Assembly (NCBI GenBank): GCA_025201345.1
Contig: JAIXMG010000015.1
Coordinates: forward strand, 496,001-560,000
Length of the DNA: 64,000 nucleotides
Direction: 5' to 3'
Source: Thamnidium elegans
Lineage: Eukaryota; Mucoromycota; Mucoromycetes; Mucorales; Mucoraceae
Shown here: positions 24,151 through 36,404 of the stretch, one piece after another
Layout of the letters: each line of letters starts with the position of its first letter
Numbering within the stretch: position 1 is the first letter of the stretch
Notes under the pieces: model-generated
Told to the model about the DNA's origin: nothing
Database searches by the model: none
The model's input: only the letters and a program-made list of their open reading frames with translations
Position numbers and translations under genes: made by a program

Positions 24151-25311
24151 ATGAGCTCTAGACATTGTGTACCATCACAAGATGCATTTAACCCGCAAAT
24201 CCTTGACACATTTTGCTTCCACTGGTCTGATATGCATTCATACGTATTAGTTCGAGTACTCGACCGAACCATTGCCATCCTACCAATTCGTTCACGCCTA
24301 GCCTTTCTTTACTTCCATAATGCACCTTTACCCATCCACCCAACTCCTAAGGAGCTCCGTAAAGCTTTTACAATGCATTCGTCCAAACGTATTCAAGACA
24401 TGTTTAAAAACTGGAAGCATACGTTGGTATTAGATGAACGAGAACCTGAGACTCCACCATCTACACCAAAGTCCAGTATCAATGTGACACTGGCTGATGT
24501 AATATCTTTTGAACAGGATTTGAATTCAGGTTGGCTTCATGCACCTTGCACCGTAAACGATGATATCAATATATACGACAACACAGTTATTTTAAATACC
24601 AAACATACTTCACTTAAACTTACAAGTCGTTGCTTTTCCGACAAAATGGCGTTTATGAATCTAGTTAAATTAAAGCAACGGATGAACCATGTCGACATGG
24701 ACGAAAAGGCCAATGTAGCTTCTGACGGGTCAGACGAAGAAGAGGACGATGAGGAAAGAGACCAATGGAACTTGGATAATATAACTTCGACTTGTATTAT
24801 AAACCAACTACAGCGAAAGATGGATTATCAACTTGAATCTATGCAAACCCTAACCACGCAAGTAGACTTGGCCAAACAAAATATATCCAATTATACAACG
24901 CGACTTTTAGAATTAGACAGGTCGTTAGATATATTAGAGGACAGTACCAGTGCCATTCAGTTTGGTGCGATGGAGCGGATATTGGATTATGTCAATCATC
25001 AACTAGCAAGCTCAATTACTACTTTAAGTTCTGATAAAGAACGTATATCTAATTTACAAGAAAAAGTGTCGTCGCATAATGCTTTTTTGATACGTACAAG
25101 ACAAAGATTTGAACATATTCGATTAAGAATTAAAAATCATGCTTGGTTTCCTTGGTTTTATACATGTAAGTTTTCCTTTTTTTTTTAATAGGAGATTTTT
25201 TTTTTACGAGTAACTGAGCATCATTTTTCATTTCAAATTATAGCTATGGCTGGTATCGTACTTATTTTTTCTTTTATAATTTCCTACTTTTTATACAAAA
25301 AGCTAAAATAA
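24151..25311 (+). CDS. Tail-anchored coiled-coil membrane protein, family unknown
   Basis: 360 aa from exons 24151-25165 and 25244-25311. Residues of about 195-210 are strongly acidic (SDGSDEEEDDEERDQW). About 220-330 are predicted coiled coil (LQRKMDYQLESMQTLTTQV and onward). The short second exon adds a single C-terminal hydrophobic helix, AGIVLIFSFIISYFLY, followed by KKLK, so the protein should be tail-anchored in ER or mitochondrial outer membrane with the bulk cytosolic. Stopping at the first exon's own stop would lose the anchor, which supports the splice. No family assigned. Confidence 0.8.
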
Positions 25312-25430
25312 ATGTTTTTTAAAAAAAGTGAATTTTTTTTTATTATTATTATTTATAGACTATATTACAAGAGGTAGAGGAGGGGGAGAAAAAAAATGAT
25401 AAAATGATAGATTTTTGTTGTGAAGATAAT

Positions 25431-27948
25431 TTAACCGCTACAGCTAACACATACTTCTTCGTCACAAACAACAGGCATTCTACTTTGCAAGCTACCTTCA
25501 TCTTGCACCTTTTCGACTGCTACTTGCTTAACTTCATTCTCAGCGTTATAAGTATTAATAGCACTTTGATCGACAGTGAACTTGATAGCATCGACAGCAG
25601 GACGAATACGAAGATAGTATTGACCAGTCTTCAATCCCTTCTTCCAGGCATAGAAATGCATAGAGGTCAAACGACCTAAATTAGGACTACCGATGAACAA
25701 ATTCATAGATTGACTTTGATCGATAAAGGCACCACGATCAGCAGCCAAATCAATAATAGTACGTTGTGAGATTTCCCAAACGGTCTTGTAAAGATCCTTA
25801 AGATGTTGAGGGATTTCAGATACACCTTGTACGGAACCGTTATCGTTCATGATCTTGTTCTTAACCTTATCGTTCCAAATACCGAGTTCGACAAGATCGC
25901 GCATTAACCATTGGTTAACAATTTGGAATTCACCAGATAAGACACGACGCATATAAATGTTGGATGTATAGGGTTCGAAACATTCATTGAAACCAAGAAT
26001 TTGTGAAGTAGAAGCGGTAGGCATAGGAGCTAACAAAAGTGAGTTACGAACACCGTGCTTAGCAATCTTGGCCTTAAGAGCATCCCAATCCCACTTTTCA
26101 GTAGGTGTAACATTCCACATATCGTATTGTAAGATACCCTTGGATACAGGACAGCCTTCATAAGTTTGATAAGGACCATGCTTTTCAGCAAGTTCACAAG
26201 AAGCTTCTAAAGCAGCATGATAAATAGTTTCAAAGATTTCCAAGTTCAATTGCTTAGCTTCCTTGGACTCGAAAGGATAACGCATCAAGATGAAAGCATC
26301 AGCTAAACCTTGTACACCTAAACCGATAGGACGATGACGCATATTGGAGTTACGAGCTTCTTCAACGGGGTAATAATTAAGATCAATAACCTTATTCAAA
26401 TTCTTTGTTAAAACCTTGGCAACCTCATGTAACTTTTCAAAATCATAAACACCGTTCTTAATATAAGAAGCTAAAGCAAGAGAACCCAAGTTACAAACAG
26501 CTACTTCATCAGGACTGGAATACTCGACAATTTCAGTACATAAGTTACTACACTTGATGGTACCCAAATTTTGTTGATTACTCTTACGGTTACAAGCATC
26601 CTTATAAAGTAAATAAGGGTTACCAGTTTCGGTTTGAGCTTCCATAATAGCATACCAAAGCTTTTGAGCAGGGAAGGTTTCACGAGCAAGACCTTGGCTT
26701 TCGTACTTGTTATAAAGTGCAACAAATTCATCACCCCAAACATCGGATAAACCAGGTGCTTCATTAGGACAGAACAAGGACCAAGTACCGTTTTCTTCTA
26801 CACGTTGCATAAACAAATCGGGAATCCAAAGAGCATAAAACATATCACGCGCACGAATCTCATCACGACCAACGTTCTTACGAAGTTCCAAGAACATAAA
26901 GACATCAGCGTGCCAAGGCTCAAGGTAGATAGCAAAAGCACCAGGACGCTTATTACCACCTTGATCAACATAACGAGCGGTACTGTTAAATACCTTGAGC
27001 ATAGGTAACAAACCGTGCGATTCACCACCTGAACCAGCAATATAGGAATCGGTAGCACGAATATCGTGAACGTTTAACCCAATACCACCAGCACTCTTTG
27101 AGATCTTGGAGCAAAGCTTTAAAGTTTCAAAGATACCTTCAACAGAATCCGATTTAGGAGTTAACAAGAAACAAGAAGATAATTGAGGACGAGGAGTACC
27201 AGCGTTGAACAAGGTAGGACTAGCATGTAAGAAATACTTTTGAGACATGAGGTGATAGGTTTCAATAGCAGCCTCGATATCATCAGGATGAATACCAATA
27301 GAGACACGCATAATTAAATGTTGAGGTCTTTCAGCAACCTTACCATTAATACGAAGTAAATAAGATCTTTCTAAAGTTTTAAAACCAAAGAAGTTGAAGT
27401 TAAAATCACGGTCGTAAATAATAGCAGAGTTTAAACGGTCCGCGTTGTCTTGAACTACTTGGTAAACACTATCAGAGATCATGGGTGAGTGTGTATTGTT
27501 CTTGGGGTTAACGTAGGTATACAAGTCCTTGACCACGTCGGAAAAGGCTTTATGGGTTTCTTTATGTAAGTTGGATACAGCAATACGAGCAGCAAGGATA
27601 GCATAATCAGGGTGAGCAATAGTCATATAGGCTGCTGTCTCAGCTGCTAAAGTATCAAGCATTTGTGTAGTGATGCCTTGGTAAACACCTGAAATAACTT
27701 TTTGGGTAACAGTAACTGGATCGACATAATTGGTATCTAAACCATAACAAAGTTTATTGATTCTAGCAGTAATCTATATAGCTGTATTGTTAGTTGTCTT
27801 GAAAAATATATATATATATATATTTTTACCTTGTCGAAAGCAACAGTTTCTTTACGACCATCTAAAATAAAATATGGTAAGGAAAGAATGATACTACATA
27901 ATACGGTGTACTCGATTATTTACCTCTCTTTACAACATACATAACCAT
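25431..27948 (-). CDS. RNR1: Ribonucleoside-diphosphate reductase large subunit
   Basis: Catalytic R1 subunit that reduces NDPs to dNDPs with a small-subunit radical donor. Exons 27924-27948, 27830-27861 and 25431-27773, giving 799 aa. The N-terminal ATP-cone appears only after joining the two small exons: [19 protein letters not shown]. Active-site features: LSSCFLL and CNLGSLAL (redox Cys pair), NLCTEI (Asn-Cys-Glu), and the C-terminal shuttle CVSCSG. Length and motif order are normal for class Ia R1. The upstream region has two perfect MCB sites, fitting G1/S regulation. Codon use is markedly biased, as expected for a well-expressed gene. Confidence 0.98.
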
Positions 27949-28480
27949 TTTTTATAAGAAAAAGTGAAGAAAGAAAGAAAAAAAAAAGGGGGGCTCGCGT
28001 TCAGGATGAAGAAGAAGAAAAAAAAAAAGATTTGAATTCACGCTTTTTAAATTTTTTTTTTTTATACGCGTTTTTTTTTTAAATGTATAAACGCGCAGTC
28101 AAAAAAAAAAAAAAAACGGGAACATTCCAAAGTCCCTTTCTTACTAACGCGTAGATTGAAAAAAAAAGTAGGTGGCTTGATGTACAAATAGATTAAAACT
28201 TGGTAGATTATGTATTCGTTTTTTACTAAGCAAAATTTTACTAAGCTAAATTTCAGTAACAGCTATCATTGAACGGAAACTATTTTTTCAAAACAATACA
28301 GATAACTACGAGAAATATTCGTACGTGTTCCTAGTTCAATCTTTTGTTTTCTATACTGTTTTTTTTTTTGGTTTATAGAAAAAGACAACTATTCTTCATT
28401 TAGTTACTGTCATTTTTTATATTACAATTCTGTTTTCTCACCCTTAACTGTACTCAATTGATATCTGTTCAGTGATCCGC

Positions 28481-28517
<37 letters not shown>

Positions 28518-28837
28518 AGCAACTAAGTTACCATGAAATAGTCAACCAAAGTAACCATAACAACAAAGTAACGCATGACAACGAAGTAGCCTGTGACAAC
28601 GCGAATTATTTATTTGTCAAACAAATCCAATATAACGAATTAAAGAAATATACTAAATGTAAACATTATTGATGATACTATATCTTTATCAGCTTTTTAA
28701 ACTATCGATTCTATCGCGTTAATACACTGAGTTCATTCTTCTGAATTTGAAAAAAAAGTGACTGTGTGAGAGCTCTAAAGCAAAATTACCCTTTTTTTTT
28801 TACTTTACTTTTTTAAGAATAGTTTTTATTTTTGCAC
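27949..28837. other. Divergent intergenic region RNR1 / TAD2
   Basis: Carries promoters for both flanking genes, the MCB sites, and a pure A run at about 28482-28514. No ORF supported. Confidence 0.6.
28066..28152. promoter_or_regulatory. MCB (MluI cell-cycle box) sites upstream of RNR1
   Basis: Perfect ACGCGT at 28066-28071 and 28147-28152, with a near match ACGCGC at 28091-28096, about 120-205 bp before the RNR1 start codon. MBF binding to such boxes is the established G1/S control of RNR genes in yeasts. Presence is direct; regulation is inferred. Confidence 0.65.
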
Positions 28838-29474
28838 ATGTCAAAGTACGATGCCACCTTTATGAAAGAAGCACTTGTTGTAGCTCAAGAAGCTTTCGAT
28901 AACCTAGAAGTGCCAGTAGGCTGCGTATTTGTTTTAAACAACCAAAAAATTATTGCACGAGGTTGTAATAAACCTAATGAAAGTTACAATGTAAAAAGTT
29001 TTGTTTTCTATTTTTTTTTTTTTTTTTTTTTTTTTTGCACATGACTAAAATAATATTTAGGCTACACGACACGCAGAATTTGAAGCAATTGATTTGATAT
29101 TAAAAGAGCATGACAGATCTATATTTAAAGACGTAGATTTGTATGTCACTGTAGAACCGTGTGTTATGTGTGCTTCGGCTTTAAGGCAAGTAGGTGTCCG
29201 CCATGTTTATTTTGGCTGTGCAAATGAAAAGTTTGGAGGTAATGGATCTGTATTCAATATCAATACGGAGTAAGTACAAGCAAAGTTGATTTAGAGTTTA
29301 AACAAAAACAAAAAAATTTGACAGCCCCCCAATAGCTCTAGATTAGATACAACTGAATCAAAAGGATATCCTTCAGAAGGAGGATTCTTTTATGAAGAAG
29401 CAATTTTGATGTTACGAAAATTTTATATTCGAGAAAATAAGCATGGTAAAAAGAGAATAATAATAATAATATAA
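28838..29474 (+). CDS. TAD2: tRNA-specific adenosine-34 deaminase catalytic subunit
   Basis: Deaminates A34 to inosine at the tRNA wobble position as part of the Tad2/Tad3 (ADAT2/3) heterodimer. 166 aa from exons 28838-28990, 29061-29269 and 29336-29474. The zinc-binding and proton-shuttle motifs are complete: RHAEFEAID (HAE) and EPCVMCASAL (PCxxC). ATG at 28838 begins MSKYDATFMKEAL, matching the usual start of the family. The third acceptor is the AATAG at 29331-29335; the nearer CAG would give an immediate stop. The C-terminus ends in KKRIIIII, encoded by an ATA run that may vary between strains. Confidence 0.93.
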
Positions 29475-29702
29475 ACAAAGGAGAAACTAATACAATATAT
29501 AAATGTTTTTTTTTTTAAAAAAAAAAAGCACCAGTGCCAAGAAAAAAGACAAATAGAGTTCTCAAAACCGAGACTATACCCATGAATAAATAATAAAAAA
29601 AAGTAATAATTATAGTGGTAACGAAGGTGTAGTAGTAGTAATAGTAGTTGCAGTAGTTGAAGTAGTAGTAGTTTTTTTTTCTTTCTTTTTTTAATTACAA
29701 AT
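29475..29702. other. Convergent 3' spacer
   Basis: Short spacer between TAD2 and the PP2C gene, with a GTA/GTAGTA-rich simple-sequence patch at about 29625-29670. Confidence 0.5.
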
Positions 29703-30865
29703 TTATGGTTGAGCAACGACGACATCATTACCTAAACCATCCTTCTTTGGAGCAGCAGTACGAGAAACCATCCAATCATACCATTCATCTTCAGATTTAC
29801 CGTTTAAAATAGCAATGATCATAACCGACATATTATCGCATCCAACACCTCCGCCATCACTATCTGGAGCGAGACAATGATCCATCATTTGTTCGCAAAT
29901 CTCTTCCAACTTTGTCCTTTCAGATAACGCTTGACGAATATAATTAACCACTTGTTGATTGGTCATGCAATCCCAAATACCATCACAAGCTAAAACAAAG
30001 AACTCGTCTTCATCAGCAATAGTGTGTTCAATGACATCGGGATCACAAGTAACTGCTTGTAATTCAGCAGGCAATGTAGCATTTTGTTTAAACTCGAAAT
30101 CTCCAATAGCACGAGAGAGTGCAAGGTTACCATTAACACGGCCAAATTCAACAAACCCACCAGCGTTTACAATACGTTTATTTTCTTTGGGATCCACTGG
30201 TTTATGATCATATGATAATGGTTTACTTTTACCTGCTGTACTGATAACGGATCTAGAATCACCAGCATTGGCACAATAAATATGCTTTTGATCAGGTGTC
30301 ACGAGGATAGTTACTGCTGTACATCCAGAAGGATCATAAGAGAAGTTTTGATCTAAAAAAAAAAAATGTATATGAGAAGGCTGTATACTTTTCTTTTTTT
30401 TTTTCCTTTGTGTTTTACCTTGTATAAGCTCTCTATCTAATTGCATAAAAGATTGGACCAGAGCTGAAGTATAATCTCTCTTTTGAAAGAGTGGAGATTC
30501 TACTACGCGATGATGTAGTGTTTGTCCTGTATATTGAGCAACTGTTGAACCTATATAATAACATGTCAGAAAAAAAAAAGGGGGGGGGTTTTCTCGCTTG
30601 TAAGAAAATTATATATATATATATATATACCTCCGTGACCATCATAAACGCCAAAAAAACTTGCGGTTGTACCGTCTAAATCTAATTCTGCGCAATGAGC
30701 ATCCTCCATAGCTACGATTTAAATAAGTATAAGATGAAAAATATGTGTGAATATAAACTTACTAAGTCTCCATCCCTGCATGCAAGAAAGTCCGTACATT
30801 AAGTTTTTATTTTTCCCCTCATGGGTAGTCTTTTCGATAATAGGTTCTGAAAGTGTTTGTCCCAT
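29703..30865 (-). CDS. PP2C-family Ser/Thr protein phosphatase (Ptc2/3-like)
   Basis: Metal-dependent phosphatase, 321 aa. Exons 30763-30865, 30631-30711, 30419-30550 and 29703-30352. Motifs: start [12 protein letters not shown], then MEDAH (metal Asp), [49 protein letters not shown] and [10 protein letters not shown]. All metal-coordinating Asp positions of the family are present. The MGQ start offers Gly2 for possible N-myristoylation (inference). Ptc2/3-like enzymes reverse stress-MAPK and checkpoint phosphorylation. Intron 2 has a (TA)n tract and intron 3 a G9 run. Confidence 0.95.
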
Positions 30866-31741
30866 GATCTTGTATATTTTTTTTTTAAAAAAAAAGAAGA
30901 AAAAAGAGAAGAGAATTAAAAAAAAAGGTCGCCTTTTTAACAAAAAAAAAAAATTCTCGATGGTGTAACTTTTTGCGAATTAAAAAACCGAAATTACATG
31001 TTTTAGTGACCAAGTTTTCACTTTATTTGGTCTTGTATTTTACGTCAAAAGTACGCTTAGGCCACCTTCTTTATATTGGTATTCATATATTCCATTTTGG
31101 TTACTATTTATTTTTTTCGTCTATAAAAAAAAAAAAAACTATTACCGATCAATGACGATGATGATAATATTTTATAAACGCCGAGAGCAAAAAAAAAAAA
31201 AAGATGATTTACTTTTTTTTTTCTAAGCTACTTTGCAGTATTCCCTTCATTGCTTCTATTTCGTTTCTAAAAAAAAAAAAAAGGGTAATCAAGCGAAATT
31301 ATGTCATTGTTTAGCCAGCATCATAAATAATTCGGATACATTTCTCACCCTACTCTTAATGCGTCTATTTTTCTCCCTTTGACACATCTGGTGTAATAAA
31401 CAACAGACGAGAGATCAAATAAGCTTTTTTTTTTTGTGTATAAGAGAAATCAACTTTTTGAATAAATTAAGAGAAACCGACGAAATATAATAAAACATCA
31501 ATAAATCGCAGGTCTACGCATACACTATGACAAAAAAAAAAAAAAGAAGAACTAATCATTCTATTTTACTTCTTGATGTTCTTTTTTTTTTTCTATGACT
31601 TCATCCTTTCGCTTTCTTCCCCCCCCCCCCCTCCCTCCCCCCCAAAAAAAAAGACCAGTTACATTAAAAAATGAAACCTACCCGATTAAGGCAATTCCCC
31701 CCCCCCAGAAAAAAAAAATGTTTCAGAGTAATAATAAATTT
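30866..31741. other. Intergenic, homopolymer-rich, with C/G-runs
   Basis: No gene supported. Contains C-runs at 31619-31643 (C13-T-C3-T-C7) and about 31697-31706. These read as G-runs on the minus strand, the coding strand of both neighbours, just past the stop of the hydrolase gene. Several A/T runs of 10-14 nt. Confidence 0.6.
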
Positions 31742-33538
31742 TTATAAGAGGTTTCTTTCAAGTACATCTTCTACCTTTTGACGTACACCGAATTTACCAT
31801 TTCTATCTTTATCAAACCATTCTACAGTGTCTGCAACTGTTCTAAGTGAGTTTGCCTTCTTGGTTTCCAAAATCTCTTTTTCAGTAGGTAAAGCGTATCT
31901 TCTAAAAGGATGAAGATGGAAATCAGGCGTATGAGTAAAATGCAATCTTCTCTTAACGTTAGCATGAAAAAATCTAACGCGAATATCTTGTTCTAAATCA
32001 AGGTCTTCAAGTCTAGCAGGGTTCCATTTTGGTTGCTTCTTATTAACTACATGAGAAGTTACACCTTCAATAAAATCATGCGAAAACTAAAAAAAAAAAA
32101 AAAGGGCAATTATAAATACACTATCAAAGAAGGAAGGAAAAAAAAAAAAACTTTACAGGTACAGTTTGCCATAAACGATGCTCCATATTAAGACATTCCT
32201 TCAAGGATAACCCAGATCCTTTGCGAATATGCTCGTGTGTAATTTTAACACTGGTAGGAGATCTTTTCAAGATAGTATCGATTGTATCCTTTGAAAATTG
32301 ACTACCGTCTTCTTTTAAAGCAAGCATGACATCTTCCATCTTTTCATGTTTAAAACAATCGTCCATCATCTTTCTATCTTTGCCGTGTAAAGTATAAGTA
32401 GCAGGTGTATGATCTCTTTCAACCGCAAATTCTTCAATTGCTTGATGAATCATATCGTGTGTAGCATGATCTAATTCAGCTAAACGAGCTTCTAAAGCTT
32501 CAAGCCGAGAAGAAGGTACAAAGTGAGTAGCAAGCCCTGCAAATCTATTTTTTTTTTAAAAAAAAAAAAGTATTAGAATGCACATACACACACAAAAGCA
32601 TTACTACTTTACAAAGCATCTTCTCCCTTTACAATTCTACTAGTGGCACCCATATAAGCACCTAAATGTCCATCCAGTCGAGATAAAAAGAAACTTGCTC
32701 CTACATCACAGAATAATCCAATAGCATTTTCAGGCATAGCAAATTGTGTGTTCTCTGTGGCGATTCTAAATGGAGCAAAACTACATAATCCGCCACCTGC
32801 ACCCACTTTTTGTTTGTTTATTTATAAACAAATAAAAAAACATTAGAAAACAAACATTCTAATATGATTTCTGGGGGGTGTTATATAAACTTACTTGTGA
32901 TCCCATCCATGACAGCAATATAAGGTGTTTTCATAGTTCCCATAAAATGAATCATATCATATTCCGTATCAATTTGATGTTCTAAATCTTTATGTTTAGA
33001 AGGATCTTTCAAACTATTAACAACATCTACAGCAACAAAATTATATTAATTTTTTGTCACAAAAAAAAAAAAGAAAAAGGATGTATTATGTTTTTACCTT
33101 TGACATCTCCACCAGCACAGAGAGCTCGACCGGTGCCCTTTAAAAACACGATTTTTGCTTGCTCCGATGCTTCCCAGGCCTAAAAAACGCACAAATTTAA
33201 CTTTTTTGGTCCTGTTTATATTATATGTTTAGATTTACTTTTAGGTTAGGATATATGATATCAACCATTTCCATATCAATAGCATTCAATCGACGAGGTC
33301 TATTCAAAATGAATTGTCGAGACCCCAAATTCTTTTTGATAAGTACGGATGACTAAAAAACAAAAACACATGATTTATAAAAAAAAGCGCCCACTTTAAA
33401 TATATGTATATTACCTCAATGACACCTTGAGTCTGCTGCGCAAACTAAAACTTGTATGTTAAATAAACACAAACAAAAACAAAAAGCCACATTACTTACA
33501 CCTCTTTTAAAGATTAATGGTAAATTTCGACATGTCAT
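31742..33538 (-). CDS. 3-hydroxyisobutyryl-CoA hydrolase (mitochondrial)
   Basis: Enoyl-CoA-hydratase-fold enzyme of valine breakdown (HIBCH/Ehd3 type), 440 aa. Eight exons: 33500-33538, 33415-33444, 33239-33352, 33098-33179, 32895-33026, 32613-32805, 32157-32544, 31742-32086. The N-terminus MTCRNLPLIFKRG is a plausible mitochondrial presequence. Motifs: NRPRRLNAID, GRALCAGGDVK, MGAGGGLC (oxyanion hole) and MPENAIGLFCDVGASFFLS, with the Glu and Asp typical of HIBCH rather than hydratases. The C-terminal ECH_2 extension is present. Tiny exons 1 and 2 rest on GT/AG plus phase. Confidence 0.93.
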
Positions 33539-34031
33539 TTTCGAAAAAAAGATATTTGAATATACAAAAAAAGATACGTTTTCTTTTTTTCTCACATTAA
33601 AGCTTTTTAAATTCAGTGGGCTTCAAAATATATGATGACTGATAACATTTGTACCACAAAGTCTTTTTTTTTTTTTTCAAATTTAAATGTTTTTTTTTTT
33701 CACAGTGCCATGTGGGTTGTAGAGTGGTACAATAGATTAAATATAAACTTTTGGGGTTAAGAAATAGGGGGGGACGCTTTTATTGTTTTTTTTTCTTTTT
33801 TGGTGATAAAAGGGTGAAATATATAATAATTGGATGGGGGGGGGGATAAGAAATATACATGGTAATGAATTGTTTTTTTTTGTGTGTGTGCTGTAGAATA
33901 ATATATGTAATTTTTTTGTTGTTGTAAAGTGTAAGATATGTAATTTTTTTTTTTTCTCATATTTCATTTTTAGTTGTGAAATAAAGGATTTTGGCTTGAA
34001 ACAAATCTATGGGAGATTTTTGTAGAACAAA
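33539..34031. other. Intergenic spacer
   Basis: Between two minus-strand genes; T-runs and a G12 tract near 33836-33847. Overlapping minus-strand frames at 33737-33967 are low-complexity Lys/Phe artefacts. Confidence 0.55.
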
Positions 34032-34601
34032 TTACTTGCGTAATTTCAAGACCCTTCGCGGAGGCTTTGGTGGAGGATTAGTATTCTTAAATTGAACTGA
34101 TAAATCATCATAATCAATAAAACCCCATGAATCGTCCAAAGGTCTTTTGAGAGGGCGGTATTGATGTCTATCTTGGCTGATAAATGTCGACCTGGACAAG
34201 ATATCTGCGTCATATACATCATTATCAAAGGAACGAGTCTTTTTGGGACAAATATTTTGTTCAAAGTAATCTTCAATATACTTTTTTTCTGTCCAAATAA
34301 GATTTGCTACGGCGAAAGCTCCATACGCGAAAGTATGCGTTACATTATCAGCAATGTTAATAGCTAATGTCTTTATACGCTTGTTTCGTGGTACATGCGC
34401 TTTTAAAAGTCTCTCCATACTATGTGTTACCATAGGTGGATGATAATGGAATTTGAATTCAGAGTCTACTGCATGGCGTTGATATTGATGAGGATCATAA
34501 CCATTGGCATAAGCTTGATAATCCTTGAATGAATTCTTCAAGTTTTTAAAGCAGTTGTACATATAATCAAGACAACTTCCTTGAGCTACTTTCAATTCCA
34601 T
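34032..34601 (-). CDS. Hypothetical protein, 189 aa, Pro-rich basic tail
   Basis: Intronless ORF with normal composition, beginning MELKVAQGSCLDYMYNCF. A moderately hydrophobic stretch LAINIADNVTHTFAYGAFAV lies at about residues 80-100. The C-terminus is Pro/Arg-rich (NPPPKPPRRVLKLRK), a possible SH3-binding motif. No domain recognised. Most likely a real gene, given length, composition and isolation in an AT-rich area. Confidence 0.65.
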   Translation of the reverse strand: MELKVAQGSCLDYMYNCFKNLKNSFKDYQAYANGYDPHQYQRHAVDSEFKFHYHPPMVTHSMERLLKAHVPRNKRIKTLAINIADNVTHTFAYGAFAVANLIWTEKKYIEDYFEQNICPKKTRSFDNDVYDADILSRSTFISQDRHQYRPLKRPLDDSWGFIDYDDLSVQFKNTNPPPKPPRRVLKLRK

Positions 34602-36404
34602 CGTAACTTTTAGCGTTTGAATAATAAATATAAAAAAGAAAAAAAAGGAAGAAAGAAAAACCCCGTTGGTGCTTTAACAAAAGTTGATGCTTATAAAATA
34701 AAATGTAGTAATAATAGAAAAAAGGAAAAAAAAAAAAAAAAAAAAAAAAGTAAAGAAAAAGGAAAAAAAAAAAGATGCTATGATTTCTTGTATTTATTCA
34801 AAAGGGAGAAGGGAATGATTGTGTGAACAAAATCACAAGACTTTTTGACTGCAATTATTTATATTAACTTGTTTTGTCCGGTTTGGTATTTTTATATCAA
34901 TTTCTAAAATAGGTTATTTCAATTATGGCCTACTACTGTTACAATCAATAAGAGCAGTAGACACAGTTAAATTCATGGTTTATTTTCATTTATCCATTCC
35001 AGAGTTTTTTAAACTTTCCACACACACACACACACCCCCCTTTCATTAACTCCTTTGTTAGTTACTATAGAGTTGTTCGGTAAAAAAAAACATACATACA
35101 CATACACATACACATACACATCCCCCACCCCTTTTTTTTCCTCTGAAGTAAAACTCGAGTCCTAACGAGCCCTACTTTTCTGGCGACACAACGCCCGACA
35201 TATACAATGTTTTAAACAAGTATATAGCTAAGCAGCAGGACCATTAAACAATATATAAAGTTTTATTAAACCGTACACAAAAAAAAAAAAAAAAAAAAAA
35301 GCAATACGACCAAAAGTTCTTTTATCATCTTTTTTTTATAAAACGCATTAATGACAACATTAAAAAAATAGAGCAAGAATGTGGAATCATCGGATGAAAA
35401 TATACTTAATACACGTTTTTTTTTTATACCCGCAAGTTCATCTAAACATGACGGCAGTTGTCCGGTCAATAGAAAGGATAATCAACCGAAACAAATCAAG
35501 TGGTTTACCGGCGACGAATATTTCAACAGTAACAACAGAATTTGCAAATGCAACGAAAGATATTTTAAAATACGTAGTCATATCAGGATACGTATAACAA
35601 GAAAAAAACCATGTAGGAGCGATATGCATATAATCACATTAGTTTTCCTTAACTTGAACGCGTTTACGCACGGGTGATGAGAAGAATCAATCTTTATATA
35701 TACTTTCTTTCGTGTGGTTTCAACCTATTTTTAGTTATATAGATGAGTTACCGAGTACCGACTTCAAAAAAGAAATTCTTACAAGCTCAAAGTAAATGTA
35801 CTGACACGCTTTTTTTCGATAAAAAAAAAGGGAGAGGGGGGGGGGAATAGTTATTAAATACATATACTAGGAGAACTTTTTGAATTCAAAATTTACTAAA
35901 ACAAGTTATAGTTTACAATATTTAATCAACCAATTGGAACCTTAACATAAGAAAAGAATATATATATCATCAAAATGAAAAAGAAAACGATATCATTAAC
36001 ATGAAAACCATTGAAACCGAGACAATTAAAATATTCGGATCTTATAAACGGAAAAGATCACATCATTAAAAGGAACTACAATCCCGAGAAATAGATGACC
36101 TGTAATAACATGAAAAAAAAAAAAAAAAAAAAAAAAAGCTGTTCAGGGATTAAGTGGTCTCATGTTTATTTAAGGCTTGTGAAAAAAAAAATGGACCCGC
36201 AAGGAAAAGTCTGAATGGGGAAAGCGGAAACATTATGCGCACATGATAAAATAAAACCGTGGTGGTACTTTTTACTTTTCTGCATAAGAGTGTCTGTATG
36301 CTTTTCAATTGTTACACGCATGGTCTCCATCGGTTCTTAAATCACATAAAACTCTCTTTGATCCGTTTATAATGATATCTTTATTTACAAAAAAAAAAAA
36401 AGGT
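34602..36404. other. Intergenic, 1.8 kb, simple repeats and unassigned short frames
   Basis: Contains an A-run at 34728-34749, (CA)n at about 35019-35034, an ACACAT-type hexamer array at about 35095-35121, and A-runs near 35280 and 36114. Two short plus-strand frames look protein-like but lack starts or partners: about 35149-35247 (ends YNVLNKYIAKQQDH) and 35450-35597 (MTAVVRSIERIINRNK). No gene is claimed. Confidence 0.5.

Noticed and set aside
35379..35677. Overlapping plus-strand ORFs as a gene
   Set aside because: Two frames compete, no convincing start or splice partner, and no recognisable motif.
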